A stretch of DNA of 51,250 bases, taken from the NCBI GenBank assembly GCA_002328745.1, contig DCVQ01000030.1:15043-66292 (forward strand). The letters run 5' to 3'. The stretch is from Actinobacteria bacterium UBA2184. GTDB lineage: Bacteria > Actinomycetota > Coriobacteriia > Anaerosomatales > Anaerosomataceae. The notes beneath the pieces were generated by a model. That model was not told the origin of the DNA, did no database searches, and saw only the letters and a list, made by a program, of their open reading frames with translations. This document shows, piece by piece, positions 8,324 to 14,912 of the stretch. Position numbers and translations under genes: made by a program. Positions within the stretch are counted from its first letter, which is position 1; each line of letters starts with the position of its first letter.

Positions 8324-8767
8324 ATGAATCGCCGGCTACTCATCGCCGTACTCGGGCTCGCGACCGCGGTCGTGCTGATTTCATGCGCACCCGCACACCG
8401 CGTCACGTATATACCCGAGGGCGGTTCGTACACGGTCGATGACCTCGCCCTGCTGCTCGACGAGGCCGACCTCGGAGCCGCCGAGCGGATCGACACGTCG
8501 GACGCGATAGACGAACGCCAGAGCACCCTCGCGGAGCTCCGTCGGGAGGGCGACGATGCCGGACGGCTCGCGGACACCCTCACCCTGGACTTCCCGGCCG
8601 ACCTCGCTGCCGTGCCGGTCCTGATCGAGCACGCGACCTACGAGGGCGCCGAGGCCTGGGTGGTCATCGAGGCCTGGGGCGAAGAGGGCGGCGCACTCAC
8701 TCACCGGCAGCTCTGGGTGCTCTCCTACGACGACGGAGCGGTCCTGGCGGCTCTGCGCAAGGACTAG
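8324..8767 (+). CDS. Small putative lipoprotein of unknown function
   Basis: 147 residues. The N-terminus is a lipoprotein signal: positively charged MNRR, a hydrophobic stretch, and the lipobox L-I-S-C with C21 as the predicted lipidated residue. The mature part is acidic, with a helical segment about residues 35-80 and a beta-rich end ('VPVLIEHATYEGAEAWVVIEAW'). I do not recognise a family. GGAGG at 8311-8315 sets the start. Its TAG stop overlaps the stop of the minus-strand gene at 8764 (CTAG shared), so the two genes converge tail to tail. Confidence 0.75.
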   Translation: MNRRLLIAVLGLATAVVLISCAPAHRVTYIPEGGSYTVDDLALLLDEADLGAAERIDTSDAIDERQSTLAELRREGDDAGRLADTLTLDFPADLAAVPVLIEHATYEGAEAWVVIEAWGEEGGALTHRQLWVLSYDDGAVLAALRKD

Positions 8768-9129
8768 GCCGCCCCCTCTTCGACAGGCAGACCCGTTACG
8801 CGCAGAGCCTCTTCGGCCGCTCGCGCGCGCGTCCATCCGGCCGTCACCAGATCAGCCTGGATCGACGCGAGCACCAGCGCCCGACGGGCGCAAGTGGACT
8901 CCTCGTCGCGCTGCGTGATCACGCGACGGCGCACCACCGCCTCGAAGTACGCCGTGACCCGTCGCCGCTCGCGAGTGTCAAGCGGACGTCCCCGCCACGC
9001 ATGGAAGCGTGAGGCCGTGACCCGTGTCGCCGCGCCGGCGAGACCGGGCGCATGACGCCTGGCAAGCGCGGCGATGTGGTCCTCGAGAACCACCGTGTCG
9101 CCGATTTCGATGAGCGAAAGCTGAACCAA
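8764..9129 (-). CDS. Hypothetical protein, 121 residues
   Basis: Arginine- and alanine-rich, predicted mostly helical and cytoplasmic, with no membrane segment and no recognised domain. The start is uncertain. A TTG at 9129 is preceded by GGAGGAGG eight bases away, but a second in-frame TTG at 9165 also has a ribosome-binding motif (GAGGAG, five bases away) and would give 133 residues. I chose the inner start because its motif is stronger. The pattern of charged helices 'RVTAYFEAVVRRRVIT' and 'ARRALVLASIQADLVTAGW' gives no function. Confidence 0.55.
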   Translation of the reverse strand: MVQLSLIEIGDTVVLEDHIAALARRHAPGLAGAATRVTASRFHAWRGRPLDTRERRRVTAYFEAVVRRRVITQRDEESTCARRALVLASIQADLVTAGWTRARAAEEALRVTGLPVEEGAA

Positions 9130-9199
9130 AGGAATCGCCTCCTCCGAACGTCTGTTCGAAGGCAAAGGTACTCCTCGGCTCTGACACGCAGCAGGACTC

Positions 9200-9892
9200 T
9201 CAGCCGACCGTGACCCTGCTGGCGCCCTCGGCGATTGCCCGCAACCAGGCCGCTGCAGCCAGCTCGCCCGCGGTCAGCGCCAGCGTGATCGCGAGCTGGG
9301 GCACCGCGTCCCGGAACCGCTTCGCCCGCTTCTCGAAGCGTGGCAAGAGGCCGACGAACACGAGATTCACCGCCATGAATGTCGTGATGATGGCTGCACT
9401 CACGACGATCGGGTACAGGACCCCCGTGAGCGGGAGAACGGTCCATGCAAGCGCGAAGGAGGCGAGCAGGCCTCCGATCCACAACGCCGTTGCACGCGCA
9501 CCTTCGATGATCCGCGTCCGAGCGCCCTGCGCCCACAGCTGTTCGTTGATCATCATCACCGTGAGAGGCGCAAGCGCCCATCCGGTCGCCAGACCCGTGG
9601 CCAGCCTGATCGCGTTCGTGGTCTCCCTGAGGCCGCCATAGGATGTCAGACCGTCGATAGCCATCGACAGCACGAAGAGCCCCATCAGCGCGAGCACGGG
9701 CCACCGCGGCAACTCCCGGGACCGGCGACCGCGATCGAGCAGCACCACGACGACGAGGCCCAGGGCGAACCCGAGGTAGATGCCCGTGTCGCGGGCGCAG
9801 ACGGGAAGCTGCAGCCCACCGGCGAAGAGCGACCGCTCGGGCAACTGATGACACAACCCGTAGCCGATCGCCTTGAAGATGCCTTGAAGCAT
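9200..9892 (-). CDS. DUF2085 family membrane protein
   Basis: 230 residues with about five or six membrane helices. The N-terminal signature 'GLCHQLPERSLFAGGLQLPVCARDTGIYLG' is the hallmark of DUF2085, with C/H and a second Cys that look like a metal or haem ligand set. Function is unknown. The open frame continues upstream through the tRNA-Pro gene, which is not coding, so the first sensible start is ATG 9890-9892 after GGGGGGTG. A perfect hairpin (9914-9937) separates it from the tRNA gene. It ends about 70 nt before the start of the next minus-strand gene. Confidence 0.8.
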   Translation of the reverse strand: MLQGIFKAIGYGLCHQLPERSLFAGGLQLPVCARDTGIYLGFALGLVVVVLLDRGRRSRELPRWPVLALMGLFVLSMAIDGLTSYGGLRETTNAIRLATGLATGWALAPLTVMMINEQLWAQGARTRIIEGARATALWIGGLLASFALAWTVLPLTGVLYPIVVSAAIITTFMAVNLVFVGLLPRFEKRAKRFRDAVPQLAITLALTAGELAAAAWLRAIAEGASRVTVG

Positions 9893-9913
9893 CACACCCC
9901 CCGGAAGAACGAC

Positions 9914-9937
9914 AACGGGCCGGCTAGCCGGCCCGTT
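9914..9937 (-). terminator. Terminator of tRNA-Pro
   Basis: A perfect 24-nt palindrome forms a 10-bp stem with loop CTAG, 14 nt past the CCA end of the tRNA. It is followed on the minus strand by GTCGTTCTTCC, moderately U-rich. Confidence 0.65.
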
Positions 9938-9950
9938 GATCGTAAGCGGA

Positions 9951-10027
9951 TGGTCGGGATGGCGGGATTCGAACCCACGACCTCTGCGTCCCGAACGCAG
10001 CGCTCTACCAAGCTGAGCCACATCCCG
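9951..10027 (-). tRNA. tRNA-Pro (anticodon CGG)
   Basis: 77 nt including an encoded CCA end. The acceptor stem CGGGATG pairs with the 3' side before CCA. The anticodon arm is CTGCG-TTCGGGA-CGCAG, giving anticodon CGG. The T arm reads GTGGGTTCGAATCCCGC with the TTCGA loop. The acceptor stem has one mismatch-tolerant end pair, but the cloverleaf is otherwise regular. It has its own promoter (10038-10066) and terminator (9914-9937). Confidence 0.95.
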
Positions 10028-10037
10028 ACGAGCCGCT

Positions 10038-10066
10038 ATGATACATGGTCGATGCGGTGAGGGCAA
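10038..10066 (-). promoter_or_regulatory. Promoter of tRNA-Pro
   Basis: Minus strand TTGCCC (10061-10066) and TATCAT (10038-10043) are separated by 17 nt. The predicted start is only a few bases before the mature tRNA 5' end at 10027. Confidence 0.7.
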
Positions 10067-10144
10067 AGAAAATCCGAACGCCGTCCCCCGCAGGTACGGG
10101 CGCGCTCCTGACACCGGCTCTCAAGACCGCCGCGTACTGGCGAA

Positions 10145-10175
10145 AGGGCCCGACCGGATACTCCGGTCGGGCCCT
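10145..10175 (-). terminator. Intrinsic terminator of the multihaem cytochrome gene
   Basis: A perfect 13-bp stem (AGGGCCCGACCGG / CCGGTCGGGCCCT) with loop ATACT starts 36 nt beyond the stop of the cytochrome gene. It is followed on the minus strand by TTTCG. Confidence 0.8.
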
Positions 10176-10210
10176 CGTCGTACGTCAGTGGCCCCTGCGG
10201 GCCTGCCGCG

Positions 10211-12286
10211 TCAGAGTCTCACGTGGCAGTACGAGCAGTACGTCGGCTCGTGGCACTCGAAGCACGGCTCTGCACCGTCCTTCTTCACCAAGTTCGGGTG
10301 GTACGTGCGCCACGGCTGGTTGGCGACCGCTCCCGTGTGATGGCACGAGTCGCACATGAACTGCGTGTGGCAGTTGGTACACACGGCCTTGGTGTACTTG
10401 TTCGCCTCGAAGTCGGCCTTGTGCGCCGAGTCGAAGCCGGCCGGGTGTGGCATCTCCAGCTTGTGGCAGTTGGCACAGAACGCCGCCTCCACGCCACCGT
10501 CGCCGTGACAGTAATCGCACGAGTCGGTCGCGGCCTTGTACGTGACCTGATGCTTCGCCGGCTGATCGGCTGCAACGCGATGCGTCCAGTCCCTCGCCGT
10601 GTGCGACGTCGGTACCGCACTCAGCTTCGTGTGACAGTCCACGCAGAACGCCTTGCTCTCGTGGCATGCCTCGAAGCATCCGCTCGCACCGCTTGCGGCC
10701 ACGGTGACCGGGTGCTGCTTCTGCCACGGTGTGCCGTTCTTAGCACCCTCGTGGTGGCAGTCAGAGCACAGTTCCTTCTGCTGGTGGCAGTTGGAGCACA
10801 GTTCCGGTGTATTGCGGCCTGACACGTGGTTGGTCTTGAACGTGTCGGGGTGCGGCATCTCGATCTGGTGACAGCCCTTGCAGAAGTCGGCGCCGATGCC
10901 GCCAGGACCGTGACAGACATCGCAGCTCTCGATCGACTTCTGAGCGTTCACCGCATGCGATGCGGACGCCACTGCAGCCGTGCTGGGATACGTGGTGACC
11001 GTCAGGCCCTTGTGCAGCCAGTCGGCTGCCTTATGCGAGCTCGGAAGCGGCTGCATCTTGGTATGGCAGTCCACGCAGAACGCCTGCTCGTGGCACTCGC
11101 CGAAGCAACCGGTGACTCCCTGCTCGACAACCGCCTTCGCGTGCTGTGTCTGCCACGCGACCGCTGTATCGAACGTCCAGTCGACCTTCGTGCCGTGGTG
11201 GCACGAATCGCAGAAGAACGTCGTCGACTGCTGGTGGCACAGTTCGCACTTATCGATCTTGGTCGCTGCGACGTCGGGGTGCGTCTTGGTCTTGAACTCC
11301 TCGGGGTGCGGCATCTCCATGCCGTGGCAGCCCCCGCAGAACGTCTCCTTCACGTGGCAGGTGCCACAGTAGTCGACGTCTTCGACGGCAGCCAGATGGA
11401 GGACATGCGGATCCTCGTCCTCATGTGACTCGGCTTCCGCCTCTTCGGCACCGGTCGTCTCGTGGCTCTCTTCTTCCTCGCCGTAGACGACCGGGCGAGT
11501 GATGTTCTCGGCCGGACGGCCCGTGACGTGGTCGACCTCCATCACGGCAAGATCCGCGTGGCCCTCAGGATAGAAGCCAGCGGCCTTGTGGTTGGCCGGC
11601 TTCAACTCGAAGTCAGCGGGATGGCAGGTGGCGCACGTGCCCGGCGCCTCGTACTCTTCGCCGGACGCGGACTCCCCGGTCAGGGTGTGGCAGCGGAAGC
11701 AGGCTGTCATGGTCATGAAGTCTGCGTGCTTCGCGGCTATCTCGCCCGTCTTGGGGTTCTTCGCGATGATCTCGACGTCGGCCTCGGGGTGCGCCACGCG
11801 GTTGTGACACGCGGTACAGTGGATGTGATTCTCAGAATGCACATCGTGATCGACGATGATGCCCTCACTCGGGGTGAACACGCGGTTCTCCGAGTGGCAT
11901 GACATGCAGATGTCCTCGCCCATGTGCCCCGCGTTGAGCGCCAAGTGGCTCGTGGGGTTGAGCGGGGAATTGTAGGTCTTGGTCGCCAACTGCCAGGCAC
12001 CCAACACACCAGCTTCCACCTTATGGATGAGGAAGGTGACCGGGTCGCCGTTGACCGGCATGTGGCACGACGTGCACGCCACCATGTTGTGCGAACCGTT
12101 GTCGTACGCCTTGACCGCGTCGAGCTGGATCGAGTGACAGAAGCTGCCGCAGAAGAAGTAGCCTGACGTCACCCCCAGCGCAGCGATCATGACGGCGGCG
12201 ATCCCCAATATGGCCACACCGGTCCATATGAGATACCGCGGGCGCCGCACCGGGTCTTTCCACCCGGCAAACGAGATCTTCGCCAT
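10211..12286 (-). CDS. Membrane-anchored 24-haem c-type cytochrome
   Basis: 691 residues with 24 haem c binding motifs: 21 CxxCH and 3 CxxxCH (at about residues 46, 394 and 537). One N-terminal membrane helix ('YLIWTGVAILGIAAVMIAAL', residues 18-37) runs straight into the first motif, as in NapC/NirT/NrfH quinol-oxidising anchors. The haems fall into four groups of six. The N-terminal group covers residues 46-222. After an acidic, His-containing linker (residues 270-292) come three similar hexahaem modules (about 307-425, 455-570, 590-689). Each module contains 'EMPHP', a 'CDSCHH/CSDCHH' site, and a C-F-x-(x)-C-H site. The likely role is electron transfer from the quinone pool across the cell envelope. 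ATG 12286 is preferred over ATG 12292, because GAGGAG is too close to the latter. No cytochrome assembly genes are in the window. Confidence 0.93.
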   Translation of the reverse strand: MAKISFAGWKDPVRRPRYLIWTGVAILGIAAVMIAALGVTSGYFFCGSFCHSIQLDAVKAYDNGSHNMVACTSCHMPVNGDPVTFLIHKVEAGVLGAWQLATKTYNSPLNPTSHLALNAGHMGEDICMSCHSENRVFTPSEGIIVDHDVHSENHIHCTACHNRVAHPEADVEIIAKNPKTGEIAAKHADFMTMTACFRCHTLTGESASGEEYEAPGTCATCHPADFELKPANHKAAGFYPEGHADLAVMEVDHVTGRPAENITRPVVYGEEEESHETTGAEEAEAESHEDEDPHVLHLAAVEDVDYCGTCHVKETFCGGCHGMEMPHPEEFKTKTHPDVAATKIDKCELCHQQSTTFFCDSCHHGTKVDWTFDTAVAWQTQHAKAVVEQGVTGCFGECHEQAFCVDCHTKMQPLPSSHKAADWLHKGLTVTTYPSTAAVASASHAVNAQKSIESCDVCHGPGGIGADFCKGCHQIEMPHPDTFKTNHVSGRNTPELCSNCHQQKELCSDCHHEGAKNGTPWQKQHPVTVAASGASGCFEACHESKAFCVDCHTKLSAVPTSHTARDWTHRVAADQPAKHQVTYKAATDSCDYCHGDGGVEAAFCANCHKLEMPHPAGFDSAHKADFEANKYTKAVCTNCHTQFMCDSCHHTGAVANQPWRTYHPNLVKKDGAEPCFECHEPTYCSYCHVRL

Positions 12287-12366
12287 ACGCATCTCTCCTC
12301 GCTCGCGTCTCTCAGACGTCAGTAGGACTGCATGATAGAGACAGGCCCCTCGGCCGCCTCTGACAA

Positions 12367-12395
12367 ACGATAGCCGAACCCTTGTGAAGCGACAA
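12367..12395 (-). promoter_or_regulatory. Promoter of the multihaem cytochrome gene
   Basis: Minus strand TTGTCG (12390-12395) and TATCGT (12367-12372) are separated by 17 nt, 81 nt upstream of the ATG. The -35 hexamer matches that of the greA promoter exactly. Confidence 0.6.
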
Positions 12396-12400
12396 TACAA
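12382..12400 (+). promoter_or_regulatory. Possible Rex operator over the cytochrome promoter
   Basis: TTGTGAAGCGACAATACAA has one exact Rex half-site (TTGTGAA) facing a partial one (TTGTATT on the other strand). It covers the -35 hexamer of the cytochrome promoter. The spacing is 5 instead of the usual 4, the same as in the repeat upstream of rex (4265-4283). Binding by Rex is an inference. Confidence 0.35.
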
Positions 12401-12468
12401 TCGGGGGTACCCACCCCGCTCGATTCCATTTTCGCCGTCCTTGCGCCCGTTCCTGCCCCGGCGATGCT

Positions 12469-12930
12469 CTAGCCGAGTTCGAGAACGACCGACAGCTCGA
12501 CCGGCGCACGCAGCGGCAGGGCTGCGACGCCGACGGCCTCGCGGGCGTGACGCCCGGTCTCGCCGAAAGCGACGGCCATCACCTGGCTCGCCGCGTCGAT
12601 GACCCCGGGCTGGCCCGAGAAGTCAGGAGCCGACGCGACGTAGCCGACCAGCTTGACGACCCGCACGACCGAGTCGAGATCGCATACGGTGGCCGCCGCT
12701 CCGAGCGCATTGAGTGCGCACTGCCGGGCGCACTCGCCCGCCGTATCGGCATCGACGCCTGCACCGACATTCCCCGTCGCGATGAGCGCGCCATCACGCA
12801 CCGGCACCTGTCCGGAGGTGAACACGAGATCGCCGGTTCGAACGGCGGGGACGTACGCGCCGAGCGCGGCTGTGGGGACGGGGAGAGCCATTCCCGCAGC
12901 GGCAAGGCGGTCCGACACGCTCGAGGTCAT
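12469..12930 (-). CDS. RidA/YjgF family protein
   Basis: 153 residues of the RidA fold, which includes enamine/imine deaminases that clear reactive 2-aminoacrylate. Typical parts are 'GDLVFTSGQVPVRDG', 'ECARQCALNALGAAATVCDLDSVVRVVKLVGYVAS', and the C-terminal 'REAVGVAALPLRAPVELSVVLEL'. The Arg that binds the substrate carboxylate in deaminase members (usually in 'xxR..V') may be the R of 'GRHAREAVG'. The N-terminal 'MALPVPTAALGAYVPAVRTG' resembles the subgroup of about 150 residues rather than short RidA. It starts with an ATG that overlaps the chemoreceptor stop by one base, so the two genes are co-transcribed. Confidence 0.85.
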   Translation of the reverse strand: MTSSVSDRLAAAGMALPVPTAALGAYVPAVRTGDLVFTSGQVPVRDGALIATGNVGAGVDADTAGECARQCALNALGAAATVCDLDSVVRVVKLVGYVASAPDFSGQPGVIDAASQVMAVAFGETGRHAREAVGVAALPLRAPVELSVVLELG

Positions 12931-14105
12931 CAGCCGACGACCATCGAGTCCGCGAGACGGTTGAGCTCGGTGATCGCGCTCGTGATCTGGCGCGAGGTCT
13001 CGGCGGCCTGCTGTGAGACCATCGCGACCTCCTTCATCGAGACGACCACCTGGTCGGACGCCGTGCGCTGCTGCTGCGTGGCGATCGAGATCTGCTTCGC
13101 GGCATCGGTCGTCTGCTCCACCTGCGAGACGATCCGCTCGAGCTCGGCAGCCGTGTTGCTGGCGAGGTCCTGTCCCTCGGTGACCTTCTTGGCGGCCTTC
13201 TCGGTCTGCATGATGAGCGCCGATGTCGACGCCTGGATCTCGCGCACGACGCGCCCGATCTCCTGCGTGGACTCGGTGACCGAATCGGCGAGCTTGCGGA
13301 TCTCCTCGGCGACGACGGAGAAGCCCTTGCCGGCCTCGCCTGCACGTGCGGCCTCGATGGCGGCGTTCAGGGCGAGGATCTTCGTCTGCTCGGCGATCTC
13401 GTCGATGATGGAGAGCACGCGGCCGATCTCCTGGCTGCGCTCGCCGAGGGCGAGGATGCGGTCGGAGGACTGCATCGTCGTCTCGCGGATCTCCTCGATG
13501 CCCATCGCGGTGTTGGCGACCGCCTGCATGCCCCCCTCGGCACTCTGGAGGGTCTTCTCGGCGATGCGCACCACGGCCTCGGAGTTGTCCGCGATCTGGC
13601 TGGATGTCTGGGCGAGCTCCTCGACCGTCGCCGAGGTCTGAGTCACGGCGGCCGCCTGCTCGGCCGCGCCGGACGCCTGCTGCTCGGTCGCGGCAAGCAC
13701 CTCGGCGGTGACCGCCTTGATGTTGTCGTTGGTGGCGCGGATCTGCTCGAGCAGGCTCTTCACGTTGCCGAAGACGCGCTCGATCTCCGCCGAGATGCCG
13801 TCGACGCCCTTGCCGCCGTGCGCGGTGATCCCGAGCGACGCGCTGACCTCGGTGAGCACCTCGGTGAGGGTCCTCTCGGAGATGCGCGCGGAGAGGTAGT
13901 AGCCGAACAGCCCCATACCGACACCGGCGACGATCGAGGCGATGAAGAAGATGATACCGCCGATCTCGCTCTTGGGCTCGACCACGAGACTGGCGAGAAG
14001 AGGGAACGCCAGTCCGACCAGCGCACCGGCTCCGACCAGATAGCGCCGCGTCATCTTGCTGGTGCCCGCCCTGCGCATCCTGGCACTCACACTGCCCAGA
14101 TTCAC
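12930..14105 (-). CDS. Methyl-accepting chemotaxis protein without a periplasmic sensor domain
   Basis: 391 residues. Two membrane helices near the N-terminus (about residues 20-45 and 50-75) are joined by a very short loop. A long coiled-coil signalling domain follows, whose hairpin tip is 'IDEIAEQTKILALNAAIEAARAGEAGKGFSVVAEEIRKLA'. With no extracellular domain, it probably senses membrane state, redox state or an internal signal. The start is GTG at 14105, seven bases after GGGAGG. The frame is open further upstream to 14150 without a better site. It is distant from the main che cluster (19.9-31.2 kb) and paired with a RidA gene. Confidence 0.92.
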   Translation of the reverse strand: MNLGSVSARMRRAGTSKMTRRYLVGAGALVGLAFPLLASLVVEPKSEIGGIIFFIASIVAGVGMGLFGYYLSARISERTLTEVLTEVSASLGITAHGGKGVDGISAEIERVFGNVKSLLEQIRATNDNIKAVTAEVLAATEQQASGAAEQAAAVTQTSATVEELAQTSSQIADNSEAVVRIAEKTLQSAEGGMQAVANTAMGIEEIRETTMQSSDRILALGERSQEIGRVLSIIDEIAEQTKILALNAAIEAARAGEAGKGFSVVAEEIRKLADSVTESTQEIGRVVREIQASTSALIMQTEKAAKKVTEGQDLASNTAAELERIVSQVEQTTDAAKQISIATQQQRTASDQVVVSMKEVAMVSQQAAETSRQITSAITELNRLADSMVVG

Positions 14106-14135
14106 GTGGATCCCTCCCGTCGACACGTCCCTCGC

Positions 14136-14144
14136 ATCGTACCA
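14136..14144 (-). promoter_or_regulatory. Extended -10 element of the chemoreceptor gene
   Basis: The minus strand reads TGGTACGAT, a TGn extension next to a TACGAT hexamer, about 30 nt before the GTG start. No good -35 is seen. A TGCGA-N5-TCGCA inverted repeat (14161-14175) lies just upstream. Confidence 0.4.
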
Positions 14145-14216
14145 GCACAAACGGGCCGTGTGCGAGGATTTCGCAACCCGTGTGGGTCCGGTCGGTGGGG
14201 TATCGGTGCCACCCGC

Positions 14217-14244
14217 TTGATTTCGATACCCCTTAGGGTATAAT
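14217..14244 (+). promoter_or_regulatory. Promoter of the ferredoxin-selenoprotein unit
   Basis: TTGATT (14217-14222) and a perfect TATAAT (14239-14244) are separated by 16 nt, 44 nt before the ferredoxin start. It is the closest to consensus of all promoters seen in the window. Confidence 0.8.
14226..14241 (+). promoter_or_regulatory. CsoR/CstR-type operator overlapping the -10 element
   Basis: ATACCCCTTAGGGTAT is an inverted repeat (ATACCC-N4-GGGTAT) lying between -35 and -10 and running into the TATAAT. This A/T-flanked C-run/G-run layout is that of operators bound by CsoR-family repressors (copper-sensing CsoR, persulfide-sensing CstR). A third half-site, GGGTATCG at 14198-14205, is inverted relative to CGATACCC at 14224-14231 over 8 perfect bases. 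No CsoR-family gene is in the window, so the regulator is inferred. Confidence 0.55.
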
Positions 14245-14287
14245 CATCGCGTCAGGGACCGGACATGCACCAAAGAAAGGAACTACG

Positions 14288-14491
14288 GTGTCGAACGTGA
14301 AGATAGACGCGGCCTCATGTGACCGTTCACCGGGCTGTCCGGCCCGGCGTGTGTGTCCGCGTGGCGCCATACAGCCCATCCCGGGCGGCTCGTACCCGGG
14401 CGCTAACGGATACTTCGTCGACGAGTCCCGCTGCACGGGGTGCGCCATCTGCGCGCGGTTCTGTCCCGGTGGCGCCGTCCGCATAGGATAG
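14288..14491 (+). CDS. Small two-cluster [4Fe-4S] ferredoxin-like protein
   Basis: 67 residues with two Cys clusters. The first is 'CDRSPGCPARRVCPRGAI', with wider spacing (C11, C17, C23). The second is the classical 'CTGCAICARFCPGGAV'. The last Cys of each set is followed by Pro, as in bacterial 2[4Fe-4S] ferredoxins, although the first site has an atypical C-x5-C-x5-C-P order and one ligand may come from elsewhere. The start is GTG 14288 after AAAGGAA. It is the first gene of a two-gene unit. Its stop codon overlaps the ribosome-binding site of the selenoprotein gene, seven bases away. It is a plausible electron donor or acceptor for that protein. Confidence 0.85.
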   Translation: MSNVKIDAASCDRSPGCPARRVCPRGAIQPIPGGSYPGANGYFVDESRCTGCAICARFCPGGAVRIG

Positions 14492-14498
14492 GAGCACG

Positions 14499-14834
14499 AT
14501 GTCAGAGCCACTGGTCACCGTAGAGGTGTACGACTACCCGGTCGAGACCGCATGCTGGGGCGGCGGTTGAGGTCCCTCCTGGACTCCGGAGGAGATCACA
14601 GCGATCGTGCGTGCAGAGATCGAGCAGCGCTTCGGCGAGACCGCGCGGATCCTGTACCACGACACCAGCCGCCCCGACGTGCTCGCCGAGCACGTCGGCA
14701 TTATCAGCCGCATCCAGGAGCAGGGCCTCGTATACCCTGTCACGGTCATCGACGGTGAGCCGATGTACGACGGAGCCGTATCGTATCCCGCGATCCTGCG
14801 TGCCGTGCAAACACGCGTCACCGCTGCGCAGTAG
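14499..14834 (+). CDS. Thioredoxin-like selenoprotein with in-frame UGA (Sec24)
   Basis: 111 residues if the UGA at 14568-14570 is read as selenocysteine. The ATG follows AGGAG by four bases. Before the UGA the protein has a beta strand 'VTVEVYDYPVE' and C19. The UGA falls at residue 24, giving C-W-G-G-G-U followed by G-P-S-W. After it the same frame continues with a helix ('EEITAIVRAEIEQRF'), a strand ('TARILYHD'), a helix, and 'VYPVTVIDGEP', where Y-P-V fits the cis-proline of thioredoxin folds. It then runs to a TAG at 14832-14834. The layout is that of small YuzD/SaoT-like thioredoxin-fold proteins. A candidate SECIS hairpin follows the UGA. Ordinary gene callers would report a 75-residue fragment from the GTG at 14607 or nothing. 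The partner or substrate is unknown; the operator hints at copper or reactive sulfur. Confidence 0.8.
14571..14597 (+). promoter_or_regulatory. Candidate bacterial SECIS element
   Basis: Directly after the UGA, GGU pairs with AUC (one G-U pair), two C are bulged, and CUCCU pairs with AGGAG. The 9-nt loop GGACUCCGG has G in its first positions, as bacterial SECIS loops do. The loop starts 10 nt after the UGA, nearer than usual, so the fold is tentative. Confidence 0.45.
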
Positions 14835-14864
14835 TCCCCCCTACCTGCGCGGCGACGCACCGAC

Positions 14865-14893
14865 AAGGCCGGAGCCACCATGGCTCCGGCCTT
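14865..14893. terminator. Bidirectional terminator between the selenoprotein and PBP genes
   Basis: A perfect 12-bp stem (AAGGCCGGAGCC / GGCTCCGGCCTT) with loop ACCAT lies in the gap between convergent genes. It is followed on the plus strand by CGTCTTCGTC. Confidence 0.75.
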
Positions 14894-14912
14894 CGTCTTC
14901 GTCGTGCCTCGA

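Noticed and set aside
9893..10114. N-terminal extension of the DUF2085 gene
   Set aside because: It reads through tRNA-Pro and its terminator, producing a typical false translation of a tRNA.
14568..14570. UGA as a simple nonsense mutation or sequencing error
   Set aside because: The frame continues with a coherent thioredoxin-like sequence, and the UGA sits exactly at the redox position, so recoding is the better explanation; reads and homologues must confirm.
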